The position numbers were made by a program, and so were the translations under genes. 64,000 bases of DNA from JANQIV01 sp050117315 (GTDB lineage: Bacteria > Bacteroidota > Ignavibacteria > Ignavibacteriales > Melioribacteraceae): the NCBI GenBank assembly GCA_050117315.1, contig JASFMY010000010.1, positions 21,223 to 85,222 on the forward strand, in the 5' to 3' direction. This document shows, one piece after another, positions 16,974 through 25,716 of the stretch (position 1 is its first letter; each line of letters opens with the position of its first letter). The notes under the pieces were generated by a model that ran no database searches, was not told where the DNA came from, and was given only the letters and a program-made list of their open reading frames with translations.

Positions 16974-17014
16974 AAAAAATAATTTCCGGGATTATGTTTT
17001 TTATACAATCCCGG
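16974..17014 (-). terminator. Terminator of the histidine kinase gene
   Basis: CCGGGATT (16986-16993) pairs with AATCCCGG (17007-17014), and on the minus strand the stem is followed by AAATTATTTTTTT. It lies about 37 bp after the kinase stop codon. Confidence 0.75.
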
Positions 17015-17050
17015 TTAAGCAATTGCCATAATTGACCAAATCAAAAAGAT

Positions 17051-20000
17051 TTATGACCTTGGTAAAAAAGTCACTGTAAACTTTGTTCCTTTCTTCTTTA
17101 AAGATTCTACATTTATTACCGCGTTGTTTAAGTCGCAATAATTTTTAACAAGTGCTAAGCCTAAACCATTCCCCTCATAACTTCTTGTATATCCTCTCTC
17201 CTCCTGCATAAATGGTTCAAATAATTTCGGTATAAATTCTTCAGAAATTCCTATACCTGTATCAGATACAATTACACAAGTATTATCTTTAACATTTTTC
17301 TCAATAATAATTTCTACTTTTCCTTTTGGGGTATATTTTATTGCATTATCAATAAGGTTACTGAAAATTTGGCTTGTACTATACATATCGGAATAAATTT
17401 TCGAGGCATTAGTTTTTTTTGTAAAAATCAATTCCAGCCCTTTTATCTTTGCTTGCCCTTGATATTCCAATACTACCGGATTAAGTACGTCTTTTATCAG
17501 GTCAATATTATTCCATACCGGTTCATACGATCCTATTTGCATTTCAGCCGAATTCAATATCAATTCAACTGTTCTTATTAATCTTTTCCCGGCAGATTCA
17601 ACCGTATCAAAGTACCCCGAGATTTGAGCCGTAAGGTTATTGCCCAATTCTTCTTTTATCAAGGTCATCATACTCAGAGTAACATTCATTGGAGATCTTA
17701 TTTCGTGCGACATTTGCGCCAGAAATTCTGTTTTTAATTTATCCGATTCCTCGGCTCGTTCTTTTGCTTTTATCAGTTCTTCGGTTATCTTTTTTTTATC
17801 GGTGATGTCCTGCTTAACAGCAAGGTAGTTTATAATTTTATTATTCCCGTCTTTAATCGGAGAAATTGTTGCGTCCTCCCAATAAGGGGTTCCGTCTTTC
17901 TTTTTATTTAGGAATTCGCCTCTCCAGGTATTGCCCGATGTAATTGTATCCCAAAGTTTTTTGTATACCTCTTTCGTGGTATTCTCATGTTTTAAAATCC
18001 TTGGAGTTTCTTTAATTGCTTCATCAAAGGTATATCCTGTTGTTTCTTCGAAAGTTTTATTAACATATTCAATGTTTCCGTTAGTATCTGTAATTATAAT
18101 TGACGCTGGGCTTTGTGCAACAGCTTCAGAGAGTCTTCTAAGTTCATTTTCAGTTTGCTTGCGTTGAGTGATATCCACTATGCTTCCCCTTATGCCGAAC
18201 GTTTTTCCTTCACTTCTTATAGGTGCAGTAAATATCAATGCCGGGAATGTTGTTCCGTCTTTTCTTATCATTTCATATTCATTTCTACTCGTCGGCAAAT
18301 TTTTCATAATTCTTTGCATGTCGTCAAATGCTTCTGCTTTATCTTTTTCGCAAATCATATCTATTATGTTAATACCTTTAGGAACATCTTTTAGAGAATA
18401 GCCGAAAGTTGTTAACGCTGTTTTGTTTGCAAATGTTACAACTCCTTCTGTATCTGCCTCAAAAATTGTTTGAGGCAGAAGGTTTGCAAGGTTTTTAAAT
18501 CTTCTTTCACTTTCTAAGATGGCCTTTTCAGCCTTTTTTCGCTCTGTTATATCCATCAGAACAGCTACCTTTCCCGTAACCGAGCCTTCCGTATCGTACA
18601 GTGGAGAAGCATAAATACAATAATCGATTGGGGTACCGTCCTTTTTTTGTCTTTGTACTTCTACTCCGCCAAGAGTTTTACCGCTGTGTATCTGTTTCAT
18701 AAATTGTTTGAATTCTTCTTGTTTGTTATCAGATATACTTGGAAGTTGGCGCCCAATTGCTTCTTGCTCACTCCAACCCAGCATTTTCTCAGCAGCATTA
18801 TTCCAGATTGTTTTTACATTTCCATCCAGGTCCAAATCAAAAATCGCTGTTGGAGCCGCTTCAATAATTGCACGAAGCATATCGTTAGATTGTTGTAATG
18901 CTAAAGCAGTTCGTTTACGTTCTTCGCGGATACTCAAAGTAGTAATTCCGAATGCTAAATCACCTGATAGTTCTTCAAGAAGCCTGATCTCATCGGCTGT
19001 TATGGAGTTAGGTTTTTCGGAATAAATCATTAATACACCAAAGACCTCGTTGTTTTCACCTTTAAGAGGTAAAGAAATACCTGACCTGTATCCCCGGTTC
19101 AAAGCACTTTCGCGCCACGGAGCCATTTGCGGGTCTGTTTCAAAATCCTGTATATAAATTATTTCTCCATCACTAATTGCTTTCCTTGCCGGGTTCTGAT
19201 CATGTTCTGCATTCTCCGTCCCCAGAAGATTTGAATTCTCTATATAACCGATGTCACAACCGGCACAAGCCACGGGGCGTATGGTTTTGAGTTCATCATG
19301 TTCTGCGTAACCTACCCAGGCTAATCGATATCCGGCCTCTTCACAAATGATCCGACATATCTCGTTAAGTAAGGTCTGTTCATCTGAAGCACGTAACAGT
19401 GTTTGATTACAGTTACTAATTGCTCTCAGTTCACGATTCATACGGCGAAGTGCTTCATCTACTTTTTTACGTTCTGCAATTTCCCATGCAAGATCAGCAA
19501 GAAGCGAAATTAAATCCACGTCTTTTTCGTTATAATCGAACGGTTTATTTCCTACACCGAGAATTGCTTTAACTTTACTGCCTCGCATTACAGGTACAAC
19601 AAGTTCACGTATGACTTCGGCGTGTCCTTCAGGCATACCTTTGCGATGAGGAAGCGAGTTATAATCATTATGAATAACCGGCTTACCCTGTTTTACACAA
19701 TCGACCCACACACCAGCTTCATCTATGGAATAGTGGAGTCCCTTTCCTTCGGCTTTACAGAATTCTTTTTTTGTTCTGGTTGACCAATCCTGTAGTGTGA
19801 GAAATTTTTGATCTTCGTCAACAAAATGATAGAATCCTATTAAACTTTCCGTAAGTTCCTCGGCTTTATTTAATGTTTCTTCAAGCAATTCATTCAACGA
19901 ATGAGTCTCGGCAAATTGTATTAAGTGAAGTCGCGATACGTTAACAGCTTCGTTGTGCTTACGCTCGGTGATGTCGATAAGCGAAACAAGCACTTTGGAG

Positions 20001-21298
20001 AATGTATTCTCATAGCCGGGACAAACTGAGAGATATACTGTTACACTCTTACGCTCGCCGGTTAGTGTTTTTACAACGGCATCTGTTGTCATCTCTGTTT
20101 CTTCATTCCATAGGGTGACCAGTTCCTTTTGGAATGAGTTGAAAGACTCAGAAGTAAATGTATTAGCCAAACACGAAAGCAATTCTTCCTTATTTGCCGC
20201 CTCATGTAATTGGAGAGCAGCACGGTTAACATCTATAACCTTTGTAAGTTCGGCGCATTCTCGAACGGCATCCGGATGCTGAGCAAAATAGGTTTCTATA
20301 TCTGTTACACCTTGCTTTTTCAGTTTATCAAAAAAGTTCTTCACGCTGGAAAGATCCTCTTCCCATATTGAAACAGGTGAGTTTTCAAAAACAGAATAAT
20401 ATCTTTGCCGGCTTTCTTGTATCGCTTTCTCTGCCAGTTTACGTTCATTTATGTCCATGCGAATACCAAGCATCCTGGTCGCATTTCCCTCTTCATCACG
20501 TTTAGTACTAAATCCACGAACATACTGCCATCGATAAGGGCCATTTGCATGTTTAAGACGAGCTTCGTATTCATACTCTATAAAATTTTCCGAAAGGACA
20601 TTCTTAATCTTTTGAGAAACATATTCTCGGTCATCCGGATGCACCCGCTTTATCCATTTCCTTCTATCAGCCTGCCCTGTCTCGGGTTCATAACCCAGCA
20701 TGGTATAATATACAGGTGAGGCATACCATTTATCATTCTTTATATCCCAGTCCCAAACTCCAATCTGTGTAGTTTCCAAAGTTAGTCGCAGCCTTTCTTC
20801 CGAATCGCGTAGTTTTTCTTCTGCATACTTACGCCTGGTTATATCACGTGCTATTCCAAGTACACCAACCACCTTGCCTTTTTTGTTTTTTTGAGGAATA
20901 TAACGTAACTCAAATATTCGTTCACCCTGAAGTGTAATCCATCTTCCTTCAAGTACTTTCTGCATTCCACGTTTAACAACCTGGAGTATAGCGTTATGAT
21001 ATACTTTATTCCCGTCTGCAGAAGAAGGTACGCTAAGCTCTATTAACGATTTGCCTATCACTTCTTTCGATGTTACGCTGTAGTCTCTCGCAAAACTCGG
21101 GTTTATATACTGCAAGCGGCCATCGGTGTCAAAGCGGGTTATATGATCGGGAACATTTTCGATAATTATATCAATATTGTTTTGCTGATTATGTTTTTTT
21201 TCATCAGCAGTACTTCTTGCTTCTAAATACTTTACTTTTTTTCTAAGCGCTTTAAGTTCAATAATTAAGTCTTTTTTTAGTCTTTTTTCATCCTTCAT
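17051..21298 (-). CDS. Cytoplasmic multi-PAS/GAF sensor histidine kinase
   Basis: A 1415-residue kinase without transmembrane segments. Order: short coiled coil (1-40); PAS at about 45-155, 165-290 and 295-450; GAF at about 455-615 and 630-800; PAS at about 810-930, 935-1055 and 1060-1180; HisKA with phospho-acceptor His1198 in FLAQMSHEIRSPMN; HATPase with NLIDNAIKY, DTGIGIS and GNGLGLALV. PAS boundaries are marked by repeated ITERK/ITRRK linkers. Eight sensory modules and no receiver or DNA-binding domain mean an unlinked response regulator must be its partner; none lies nearby. The signal is unknown; GAF and PAS can bind small ligands, haem or flavin. Start is the ATG at 21298. Confidence 0.93.
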   Translation of the reverse strand: MKDEKRLKKDLIIELKALRKKVKYLEARSTADEKKHNQQNNIDIIIENVPDHITRFDTDGRLQYINPSFARDYSVTSKEVIGKSLIELSVPSSADGNKVYHNAILQVVKRGMQKVLEGRWITLQGERIFELRYIPQKNKKGKVVGVLGIARDITRRKYAEEKLRDSEERLRLTLETTQIGVWDWDIKNDKWYASPVYYTMLGYEPETGQADRRKWIKRVHPDDREYVSQKIKNVLSENFIEYEYEARLKHANGPYRWQYVRGFSTKRDEEGNATRMLGIRMDINERKLAEKAIQESRQRYYSVFENSPVSIWEEDLSSVKNFFDKLKKQGVTDIETYFAQHPDAVRECAELTKVIDVNRAALQLHEAANKEELLSCLANTFTSESFNSFQKELVTLWNEETEMTTDAVVKTLTGERKSVTVYLSVCPGYENTFSKVLVSLIDITERKHNEAVNVSRLHLIQFAETHSLNELLEETLNKAEELTESLIGFYHFVDEDQKFLTLQDWSTRTKKEFCKAEGKGLHYSIDEAGVWVDCVKQGKPVIHNDYNSLPHRKGMPEGHAEVIRELVVPVMRGSKVKAILGVGNKPFDYNEKDVDLISLLADLAWEIAERKKVDEALRRMNRELRAISNCNQTLLRASDEQTLLNEICRIICEEAGYRLAWVGYAEHDELKTIRPVACAGCDIGYIENSNLLGTENAEHDQNPARKAISDGEIIYIQDFETDPQMAPWRESALNRGYRSGISLPLKGENNEVFGVLMIYSEKPNSITADEIRLLEELSGDLAFGITTLSIREERKRTALALQQSNDMLRAIIEAAPTAIFDLDLDGNVKTIWNNAAEKMLGWSEQEAIGRQLPSISDNKQEEFKQFMKQIHSGKTLGGVEVQRQKKDGTPIDYCIYASPLYDTEGSVTGKVAVLMDITERKKAEKAILESERRFKNLANLLPQTIFEADTEGVVTFANKTALTTFGYSLKDVPKGINIIDMICEKDKAEAFDDMQRIMKNLPTSRNEYEMIRKDGTTFPALIFTAPIRSEGKTFGIRGSIVDITQRKQTENELRRLSEAVAQSPASIIITDTNGNIEYVNKTFEETTGYTFDEAIKETPRILKHENTTKEVYKKLWDTITSGNTWRGEFLNKKKDGTPYWEDATISPIKDGNNKIINYLAVKQDITDKKKITEELIKAKERAEESDKLKTEFLAQMSHEIRSPMNVTLSMMTLIKEELGNNLTAQISGYFDTVESAGKRLIRTVELILNSAEMQIGSYEPVWNNIDLIKDVLNPVVLEYQGQAKIKGLELIFTKKTNASKIYSDMYSTSQIFSNLIDNAIKYTPKGKVEIIIEKNVKDNTCVIVSDTGIGISEEFIPKLFEPFMQEERGYTRSYEGNGLGLALVKNYCDLNNAVINVESLKKKGTKFTVTFLPRS

Positions 21299-21539
21299 CT
21301 ACTCGTCCCTAAAGCTGTTTATAGATTTTTATATTTCAGGAGAAGTTTGTTGGTATAAAAATTTATGAGAAGAGATCACGTCAAAGAACAAATAAAACTG
21401 CAACTTCCAGCATAAGTAAGCTCGCAAATATTATTTGGCCTTTTTATCATTCGATCAGTTAATGAGGGGATGAGGTTAAATATTAAAAGATCGTTTTACT
21501 AATGCTGCCTTTTAATTATACTTCAATTTATTATCAACC

Positions 21540-21626
21540 TCAAGTGTAAATTAAACAATTTCCATGTACACAAGCAGTTTTACAACAGGCGGTTGTGCAG
21601 CATGTATTTTTTTTTATTGAACACAT
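21540..21626 (-). CDS. 28-residue Cys-rich mini-ORF (uncertain)
   Basis: ATG to stop encodes MCSIKKNTCCTTACCKTACV followed by HGNCLIYT: seven Cys in 28 residues, with paired CC. An in-frame stop precedes the ATG directly, and no good ribosome-binding site is visible. Such Cys density is unusual in AT-rich DNA and could be a small metal-binding or modified peptide, or chance. I assign no function. Confidence 0.25.
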   Translation of the reverse strand: MCSIKKNTCCTTACCKTACVHGNCLIYT

Positions 21627-21696
21627 TCAGAAAAATATGCTTTTCATTTCCCGGTTGTTTCACTTTTCCAGCTTCTTCGCTTTTCTTATTTGAGTT

Positions 21697-21792
21697 TTAA
21701 ATTCCTTTATAGAAATCTTCCGACTTAATAGTAGAACAACTACTGACGCATGCATGGTCCATTAAACAGTTACAAGAGTTATAAGTTTGAAT
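21697..21792 (-). pseudogene. Second Cys-rich fragment without a start codon
   Basis: A stop-to-stop frame reads YNSCNCLMDHACVSSCSTIK then SEDFYKGI. CxC and CxxxC spacings resemble small Cys-rich peptides. The only ATG is in the middle of it, so it is probably a relic. It lies about 70 bp upstream of the first Cys-rich mini-ORF on the same strand. Confidence 0.25.
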
Positions 21793-21992
21793 TTATTGAC
21801 CGGTTAAATTCAAATTTATTTTACTATCTCCACTTGCGGAGTTTCCGAATGGGTTATCCTTCCCTTTGAGAGTTTAAAGACTAATCCGGCCGTCCAGGTG
21901 AAATATTAACTTTACTTTTTACAGATAAAATTATTGTTAAGAATGTTTACAGTATCCGAAAATTAAAATCGTGTTACTGTGGTACAAAAAAA

Positions 21993-22343
21993 TTAGTCAG
22001 CTTTACTCATTGTAAGTTTTCCGTGTTTTATACCTTTTACGGCTACAATTTCCAGATAAGTTTCATCATTCAAATGGAAATGCTGAGAAGGAAGTACAGT
22101 GTTGTGATAACCATGCTGTATCTTTGTTAAGTTATTTACAATATCCTTTTTGTTATGTTCGTAAACCAATGTAATTGAACCCGCAACTATGTTGTTGTAC
22201 TTCCATTTTTTCTTAACAAGATTATTGTTTATTAAATGTCTTACTGCTTGTGATCTGCTTGGTAGGCTATTTTCTTCAACATATTCATCAAGTGCGTTAA
22301 GTAAATCCTGTTCTAACGAATCCCAAAATCTTATTACAGGCAT
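21993..22343 (-). CDS. NikR-like CopG regulator, degenerate metal site and shortened C-domain
   Basis: A 116-residue ribbon-helix-helix protein. Residues 1-45 (VIRFWDSLEQDLLNALDEYV, then SLPSRSQAVRHLI) are the DNA-binding part. Residues 52-90 (GSITLVYEHN, LTKIQHGYHN, SQHFHLND) follow the nickel regulator NikR closely. The nickel ligands corresponding to His76, His87 and His89 of E. coli NikR are kept (His77, 88, 90), but the Cys95 position is Tyr96. About 17 residues of the ACT-like domain between VKG and KHGKL are missing, compared with the usual 130-140 residues. It may bind another metal or have lost metal control. No nickel transporter gene is adjacent. Confidence 0.82.
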   Translation of the reverse strand: MPVIRFWDSLEQDLLNALDEYVEENSLPSRSQAVRHLINNNLVKKKWKYNNIVAGSITLVYEHNKKDIVNNLTKIQHGYHNTVLPSQHFHLNDETYLEIVAVKGIKHGKLTMSKAD

Positions 22344-22379
22344 AGTGTTACTTTTTTTTATTTAGTGTAATCCAGCAAC

Positions 22380-22398
22380 CCACCTTCTTAGAAGGTGG
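22380..22398. terminator. Hairpin CCACCTTC-tta-GAAGGTGG
   Basis: A perfect 8-bp stem with a 3-nt loop about 37 bp upstream of the nikR-like start. It could terminate minus-strand reading from the tonB-like gene side (no T-run) or act as a leader hairpin of the regulator mRNA. Role undecided. Confidence 0.35.
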
Positions 22399-22510
22399 AT
22401 TCTTTAAATACTTGACTTTGTCAAAAGTCTCAATCTTATCGTTAATAAATTGGCGCTTTCATTTTTTTTGCCCTCGTTTCTGAACCCAATTATCCCTCCA
22501 GCTTTCCCCT

Positions 22511-22636
22511 ATGAGTATAGAGGATTACTTTGACGAATTATATCGCCAGCCAACTCACAATACAAAGTTTAGTAAGAGAGGTATATCAGCCATTTACCGT
22601 TACGGCTGTAAAATCAATAATTTACCCCAAAAGTAA
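22511..22636 (+). CDS. 41-residue hypothetical ORF (doubtful)
   Basis: The frame begins MSIEDYFDELYRQPTHNTKF and continues SKRGISAIYRYGCKINNLPQ. The composition is protein-like, but there is no ribosome-binding site, no family match I know, and it converges end to end with the TonB-domain gene. It may be a fragment. Confidence 0.2.
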   Translation: MSIEDYFDELYRQPTHNTKFSKRGISAIYRYGCKINNLPQK

Positions 22637-23026
22637 TTACTTCATTTTGAATTCAATTGGAATCGCAATTTTAACTTTTACTTTTTTCCCTTCATGCATT
22701 CCGGGAGTAAATTTACATTTCTTAATTGCTTCAATTGCAGCCTCATCACAACCGGCGCCGATCCCACGAACAACTTTTGCATCATTCACTGTTCCGTCCT
22801 CGTCGACAAATGCCAAAACAAAAACCTTTCCCTGAACACCTGCTTTTTGAGCAACCTCAGGGTATTTCACATTTTTGGCAATTGAGGCTAATCCTCCTTC
22901 AACTTCGGGCATCTTTTCTGCGAAGGGCAAGTATTTGACTTCGTTTTCGTTACCGTTACTTGCGGTAAGAGTAATTGTTAAGAAAATAGGAAGTAACAGG
23001 GGTAGTACCAAATACTGCTTTTTCAT
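22637..23026 (-). CDS. Free-standing TonB C-terminal domain protein
   Basis: A 129-residue exported protein: Sec signal (MKKQYLVLPLLLPIFLTITL), short linker, then a TonB-C domain (VEGGLASIAKNVKYPEVAQK, GVQGKVFVLAFVDEDGTV, CDEAAIEAIKKCKFTPGMH, IPIEFKMK). TonB-C domains pass energy to outer-membrane receptors, but this protein has no Pro-rich span and no ExbBD partners here, so it probably acts in the periplasm as a small accessory protein. Such single-domain proteins are common in Ignavibacteria and Bacteroidota. It is divergent from the permease gene at 23309. Confidence 0.88.
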   Translation of the reverse strand: MKKQYLVLPLLLPIFLTITLTASNGNENEVKYLPFAEKMPEVEGGLASIAKNVKYPEVAQKAGVQGKVFVLAFVDEDGTVNDAKVVRGIGAGCDEAAIEAIKKCKFTPGMHEGKKVKVKIAIPIEFKMK

Positions 23027-23308
23027 AACTAACTCCCTTTAGTTTTTAGAATAATTCCCTTTAAATAGATATTGATTTTACTTACAAAAAGCCCATCATT
23101 ATTATCGGTTAATTCTTTAAAAAGTTTAGTGTAAAATCTCATAAATATAATTTTGGGAAGAATATCTACTTTTAGGACCAATATTGCAATTAATTCTAAT
23201 CTAAATGGTTTAATAAAGGTATAAAGAAAAGGTCTTTTCTTCTACCCATTTGGAGAAATTTATTCATATTTTAACGGGCGTTAACAATAAAATATTATTC
23301 ACCTTAAC

Positions 23309-24355
23309 ATGAAGTTTGCAAACAGTAAAATAGAGATTTTTATTTTCCTTATAATAGTGTTTTACCTGCTGAACATTTTATCGTCTTTGTTGATCCCGTT
23401 GGCTTTTGCATATCTGGCAGCTTCATTGTTTCAGCCTGTTATTAATTACTTACTGAATAAAAAAATACCCAAATGGTTAATTTATCCTTTGGTAATAATT
23501 TTCTCACTTAGTTTCATATTTTTAGTAGTTCTGGTTTTTTCTTCTTCAATATCTGAATTTGTTCAACAACAAAGTTACTTTGAAGAACGTCTTGCAACTA
23601 AGTTTATACCTTTCATTGATTCCTTGAATTCGTTTATGCTGAATTATTTCGGAACAGAATTAAAATTAAACGAAGCACTTGGTGAAATTTTGAAATCGGA
23701 TTTTCTTACATCAGCTGTGGGTTCTTTTATAAATGCTATTGGTGATTTTACATCTTCGTTTATAATTTTTGCTTTCTATTATATTGTATTCCTTATCACG
23801 ATGAACGGATATAAAGAATACTTAAATTATGTTAAAGGTGAAAAGAACGACAAAGTGGTGATTGAAAATTATGAAAAGATACAAACCTCAATTTTCACTT
23901 ATGTTAAAGTGAAAATCATAGTCAGTATTTTTACGGCAGTACTGGTTTATGTTGTGCTTATTATATTCGGAGTAAAGTTTGCTTTTTTGTGGGGATTATT
24001 AACTTTCCTGCTGAACTTTATTCCTATTGTAGGTTCTTTAATAGCAGTAATACTTCCCACTTTAATGGGAGTAATTCAATTCGACTCGTTTTCAACAATA
24101 GTTATTTTGTTTATACTTTTGGAAACTTCGCAGGTAATTGTTGGAAACGTTGTTGAACCTATAATGATGGGCAACAGCCTAAGGCTGAATACCATCACCA
24201 CTATGTTCGGATTGGTTTTCTGGGGATTTATTTGGGGAATTCCCGGGATGCTGCTTTCAATGCCTCTGGTTGTCATTTTCAAAATACTATTTGAACAATC
24301 TACCGACCTGGCTTTTCTCGGTAGAATTTTGGGAACACCTGAACCAACAAAATAA
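23309..24355 (+). CDS. AI-2E family (PerM-type) transporter
   Basis: A 348-residue polytopic membrane protein with about eight helices: two near the N-terminus, a soluble periplasmic-type segment (about 85-135), then a helical core with LLTFLLNFIPIVGSLIAVILP and NVVEPIMMGNSLRL, the marks of the family. Members export or exchange small molecules and a few act as Na/H antiporters; the AI-2E name does not prove autoinducer transport. The ATG has no strong Shine-Dalgarno. The next promoter begins directly after its stop, so it is transcribed alone. Confidence 0.9.
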   Translation: MKFANSKIEIFIFLIIVFYLLNILSSLLIPLAFAYLAASLFQPVINYLLNKKIPKWLIYPLVIIFSLSFIFLVVLVFSSSISEFVQQQSYFEERLATKFIPFIDSLNSFMLNYFGTELKLNEALGEILKSDFLTSAVGSFINAIGDFTSSFIIFAFYYIVFLITMNGYKEYLNYVKGEKNDKVVIENYEKIQTSIFTYVKVKIIVSIFTAVLVYVVLIIFGVKFAFLWGLLTFLLNFIPIVGSLIAVILPTLMGVIQFDSFSTIVILFILLETSQVIVGNVVEPIMMGNSLRLNTITTMFGLVFWGFIWGIPGMLLSMPLVVIFKILFEQSTDLAFLGRILGTPEPTK

Positions 24356-24360
24356 AACTC

Positions 24361-24391
24361 TTGACTTAGGGACAAAGCTGTATTATATTTG
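24361..24391 (+). promoter_or_regulatory. Bacteroidota-type promoter of the ytrA-slipin operon
   Basis: TTG (24361-24363), a 20-bp spacer and TATATTTG (24384-24391) match the consensus exactly, and spacing equals that of the tetR promoter at 14442. Transcription should start near 24398. Confidence 0.75.
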
Positions 24392-24404
24392 CATTGTACT
24401 ATAC

Positions 24405-24420
24405 AACTATAACAATAGTT
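24405..24420. promoter_or_regulatory. Operator AACTAT-aaca-ATAGTT
   Basis: A perfect inverted repeat just after the predicted transcription start and about 25 bp before the regulator ATG. Its position fits autorepression by the GntR/YtrA regulator encoded next; YtrA-type sites are often of this symmetric AT-rich form. An overlapping arm ACTAT occurs at 24398. Confidence 0.6.
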
Positions 24421-24444
24421 CAATAAAACAAAGGGGAAATGCCT

Positions 24445-24819
24445 ATGATTGATTTCAAGCTTGACCCCAAAAGCGGGATACCTTTTTACAGACAGATTAT
24501 TGACCAAATTCGTTACGGAATTGCTTCCGGCCAATTAAAGTTGGGAGAGCAATTACCAACTGTCCGTGCGCTTGCTGTAGAACTTAAAGTAAATCTTAAT
24601 ACTGTTACAAAAGCTTATAAAGAATTGGAAATTCAAAAAATACTTGAGACCCAGCAAGGTACGGGAACGTTCATCGGAAATGTTAAGGTTGGCATTGACC
24701 GGAAAGAAAAGAAAGCAAAACTAGAAAGTATATGTACTGGGTTCATTAACATTGCATCCAGTTATGGCTTCACTACACAAGATTTAATTAACGAATTAAA
24801 ATCAAAAGGGGGTGAGTAA
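24445..24819 (+). CDS. GntR-family regulator, YtrA subfamily
   Basis: A 124-residue regulator: winged helix-turn-helix (FYRQIIDQIRYGIASGQLKL, QLPTVRALAVELKVNLNTVT, LETQQGTGTFIG) and a short C-terminal helix pair as in YtrA, with no large ligand domain. I chose ATG 24445 over 24439 because the AAGGGG Shine-Dalgarno ends only 2 bp from the first ATG. Its stop shares a base with the start of the slipin gene (TAATG), so both are cotranslated. YtrA-type repressors usually control ABC transporters or membrane-stress genes; here the target appears to be the membrane scaffold gene. Confidence 0.92.
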   Translation: MIDFKLDPKSGIPFYRQIIDQIRYGIASGQLKLGEQLPTVRALAVELKVNLNTVTKAYKELEIQKILETQQGTGTFIGNVKVGIDRKEKKAKLESICTGFINIASSYGFTTQDLINELKSKGGE

Positions 24820-25706
24820 TGGTTAAGATTATGAATCGAAAAAATAAAGCGGTGAATCCTGTAGCAATTTTGGTTTTTATAATTGTGATAACTTTTTTTG
24901 TAGTTTTGATGGAAACGGAAGTGATCTCAGAGGAGATGGTTGCTATTGGATTTTTAATCGGGTTAATTTTAGCGGCCTCAATTAAAATTGCCGATCAGTG
25001 GGAAAAAGCAGTTGTTTTAAGGATGGGAAAATTCAAAGGACTGAAAGGCCCCGGTATTTTTTTGATAATTCCTGTACTGGACAGAATTGATAACTACATA
25101 GATCAAAGGGTCAGGGTTACGGACTTTAAAGCCGAAGAAACACTTACAAAAGATACTGTTCCGGTAAATGTTGATGCTGTTGTATACTGGACAGTTTGGG
25201 ATGTTGAGAAATCTGCGCTTGAAGTGCAGGAATATGTGAATGCTGTTTATTACATAGCCCAAACATGTTTAAGAGATACTATCGGCAAACATGAGTTAGC
25301 CGACCTTTTACAGAACCGTGAAAAGATAGGAGAATCTCTCCAGAAAATTCTTGACGAACATACCGATCCCTGGGGAATTACATGTCAGAATGTCGGCATA
25401 AAAGATATTGTTATTCCTTCGGCACTGGCAGATGCAATGAGCAAGCAGGCACAAGCCGAAAGGGAAAGACAGGCAAGAATTATTTTGGGAACAGCGGAAA
25501 CCGAAATTGCCGAAAAGTTTGCCCAGGCGAGTAAAAACTATCTCGACAACCCTGTTGCACTTCAGTTAAGGGGAATGAACATGTTGTTTGAAGGTTTAAA
25601 GGAAAAAGGGTCGCTGGTGATTGTACCAAGTTCAGCACTTGAATCAATGAACCTTGGGGCAATAGGCGGTTTAGCTGCTTTGGGTGAATCAAAAGCAAAC
25701 AATTAA
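24819..25706 (+). CDS. Slipin / SPFH-domain (stomatin-like) membrane protein
   Basis: A 295-residue stomatin homologue. Two N-terminal hydrophobic segments (about 14-30 and 40-58) anchor it; the SPFH domain follows (EKAVVLRMGKFKGLKGPGIF, IPVLDRIDNYIDQRV, DTVPVNVDAVVYW), then an Ala/Glu-rich coiled coil (SKQAQAERERQARIILGTAE). Such proteins form membrane scaffolds that organise lipids and proteases. The partner protease gene nfeD is not adjacent, unlike many slipin loci. GGGGGTGAG provides translation coupling with the regulator gene. A hairpin terminator follows. Confidence 0.92.
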   Translation: MVKIMNRKNKAVNPVAILVFIIVITFFVVLMETEVISEEMVAIGFLIGLILAASIKIADQWEKAVVLRMGKFKGLKGPGIFLIIPVLDRIDNYIDQRVRVTDFKAEETLTKDTVPVNVDAVVYWTVWDVEKSALEVQEYVNAVYYIAQTCLRDTIGKHELADLLQNREKIGESLQKILDEHTDPWGITCQNVGIKDIVIPSALADAMSKQAQAERERQARIILGTAETEIAEKFAQASKNYLDNPVALQLRGMNMLFEGLKEKGSLVIVPSSALESMNLGAIGGLAALGESKANN

Positions 25707-25716
25707 CTCTAACCCT

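Larger units (their letters stand above)
21299..21992. other. Intergenic region with Cys-rich peptide-like frames
   Basis: No full-length gene. On the minus strand it contains two short Cys-rich frames (21540-21626 and 21697-21792, listed separately) and, near 21825-21910, a frame reading TWTAGLVFKLSKGRITHSET, which looks like the end of an outer-membrane barrel protein. The stretch seems to be decayed coding DNA. Confidence 0.4.

Noticed and set aside
22530..22835. 101-codon plus-strand frame
   Set aside because: Antisense to the TonB-domain gene, which has a clear signal peptide and domain.
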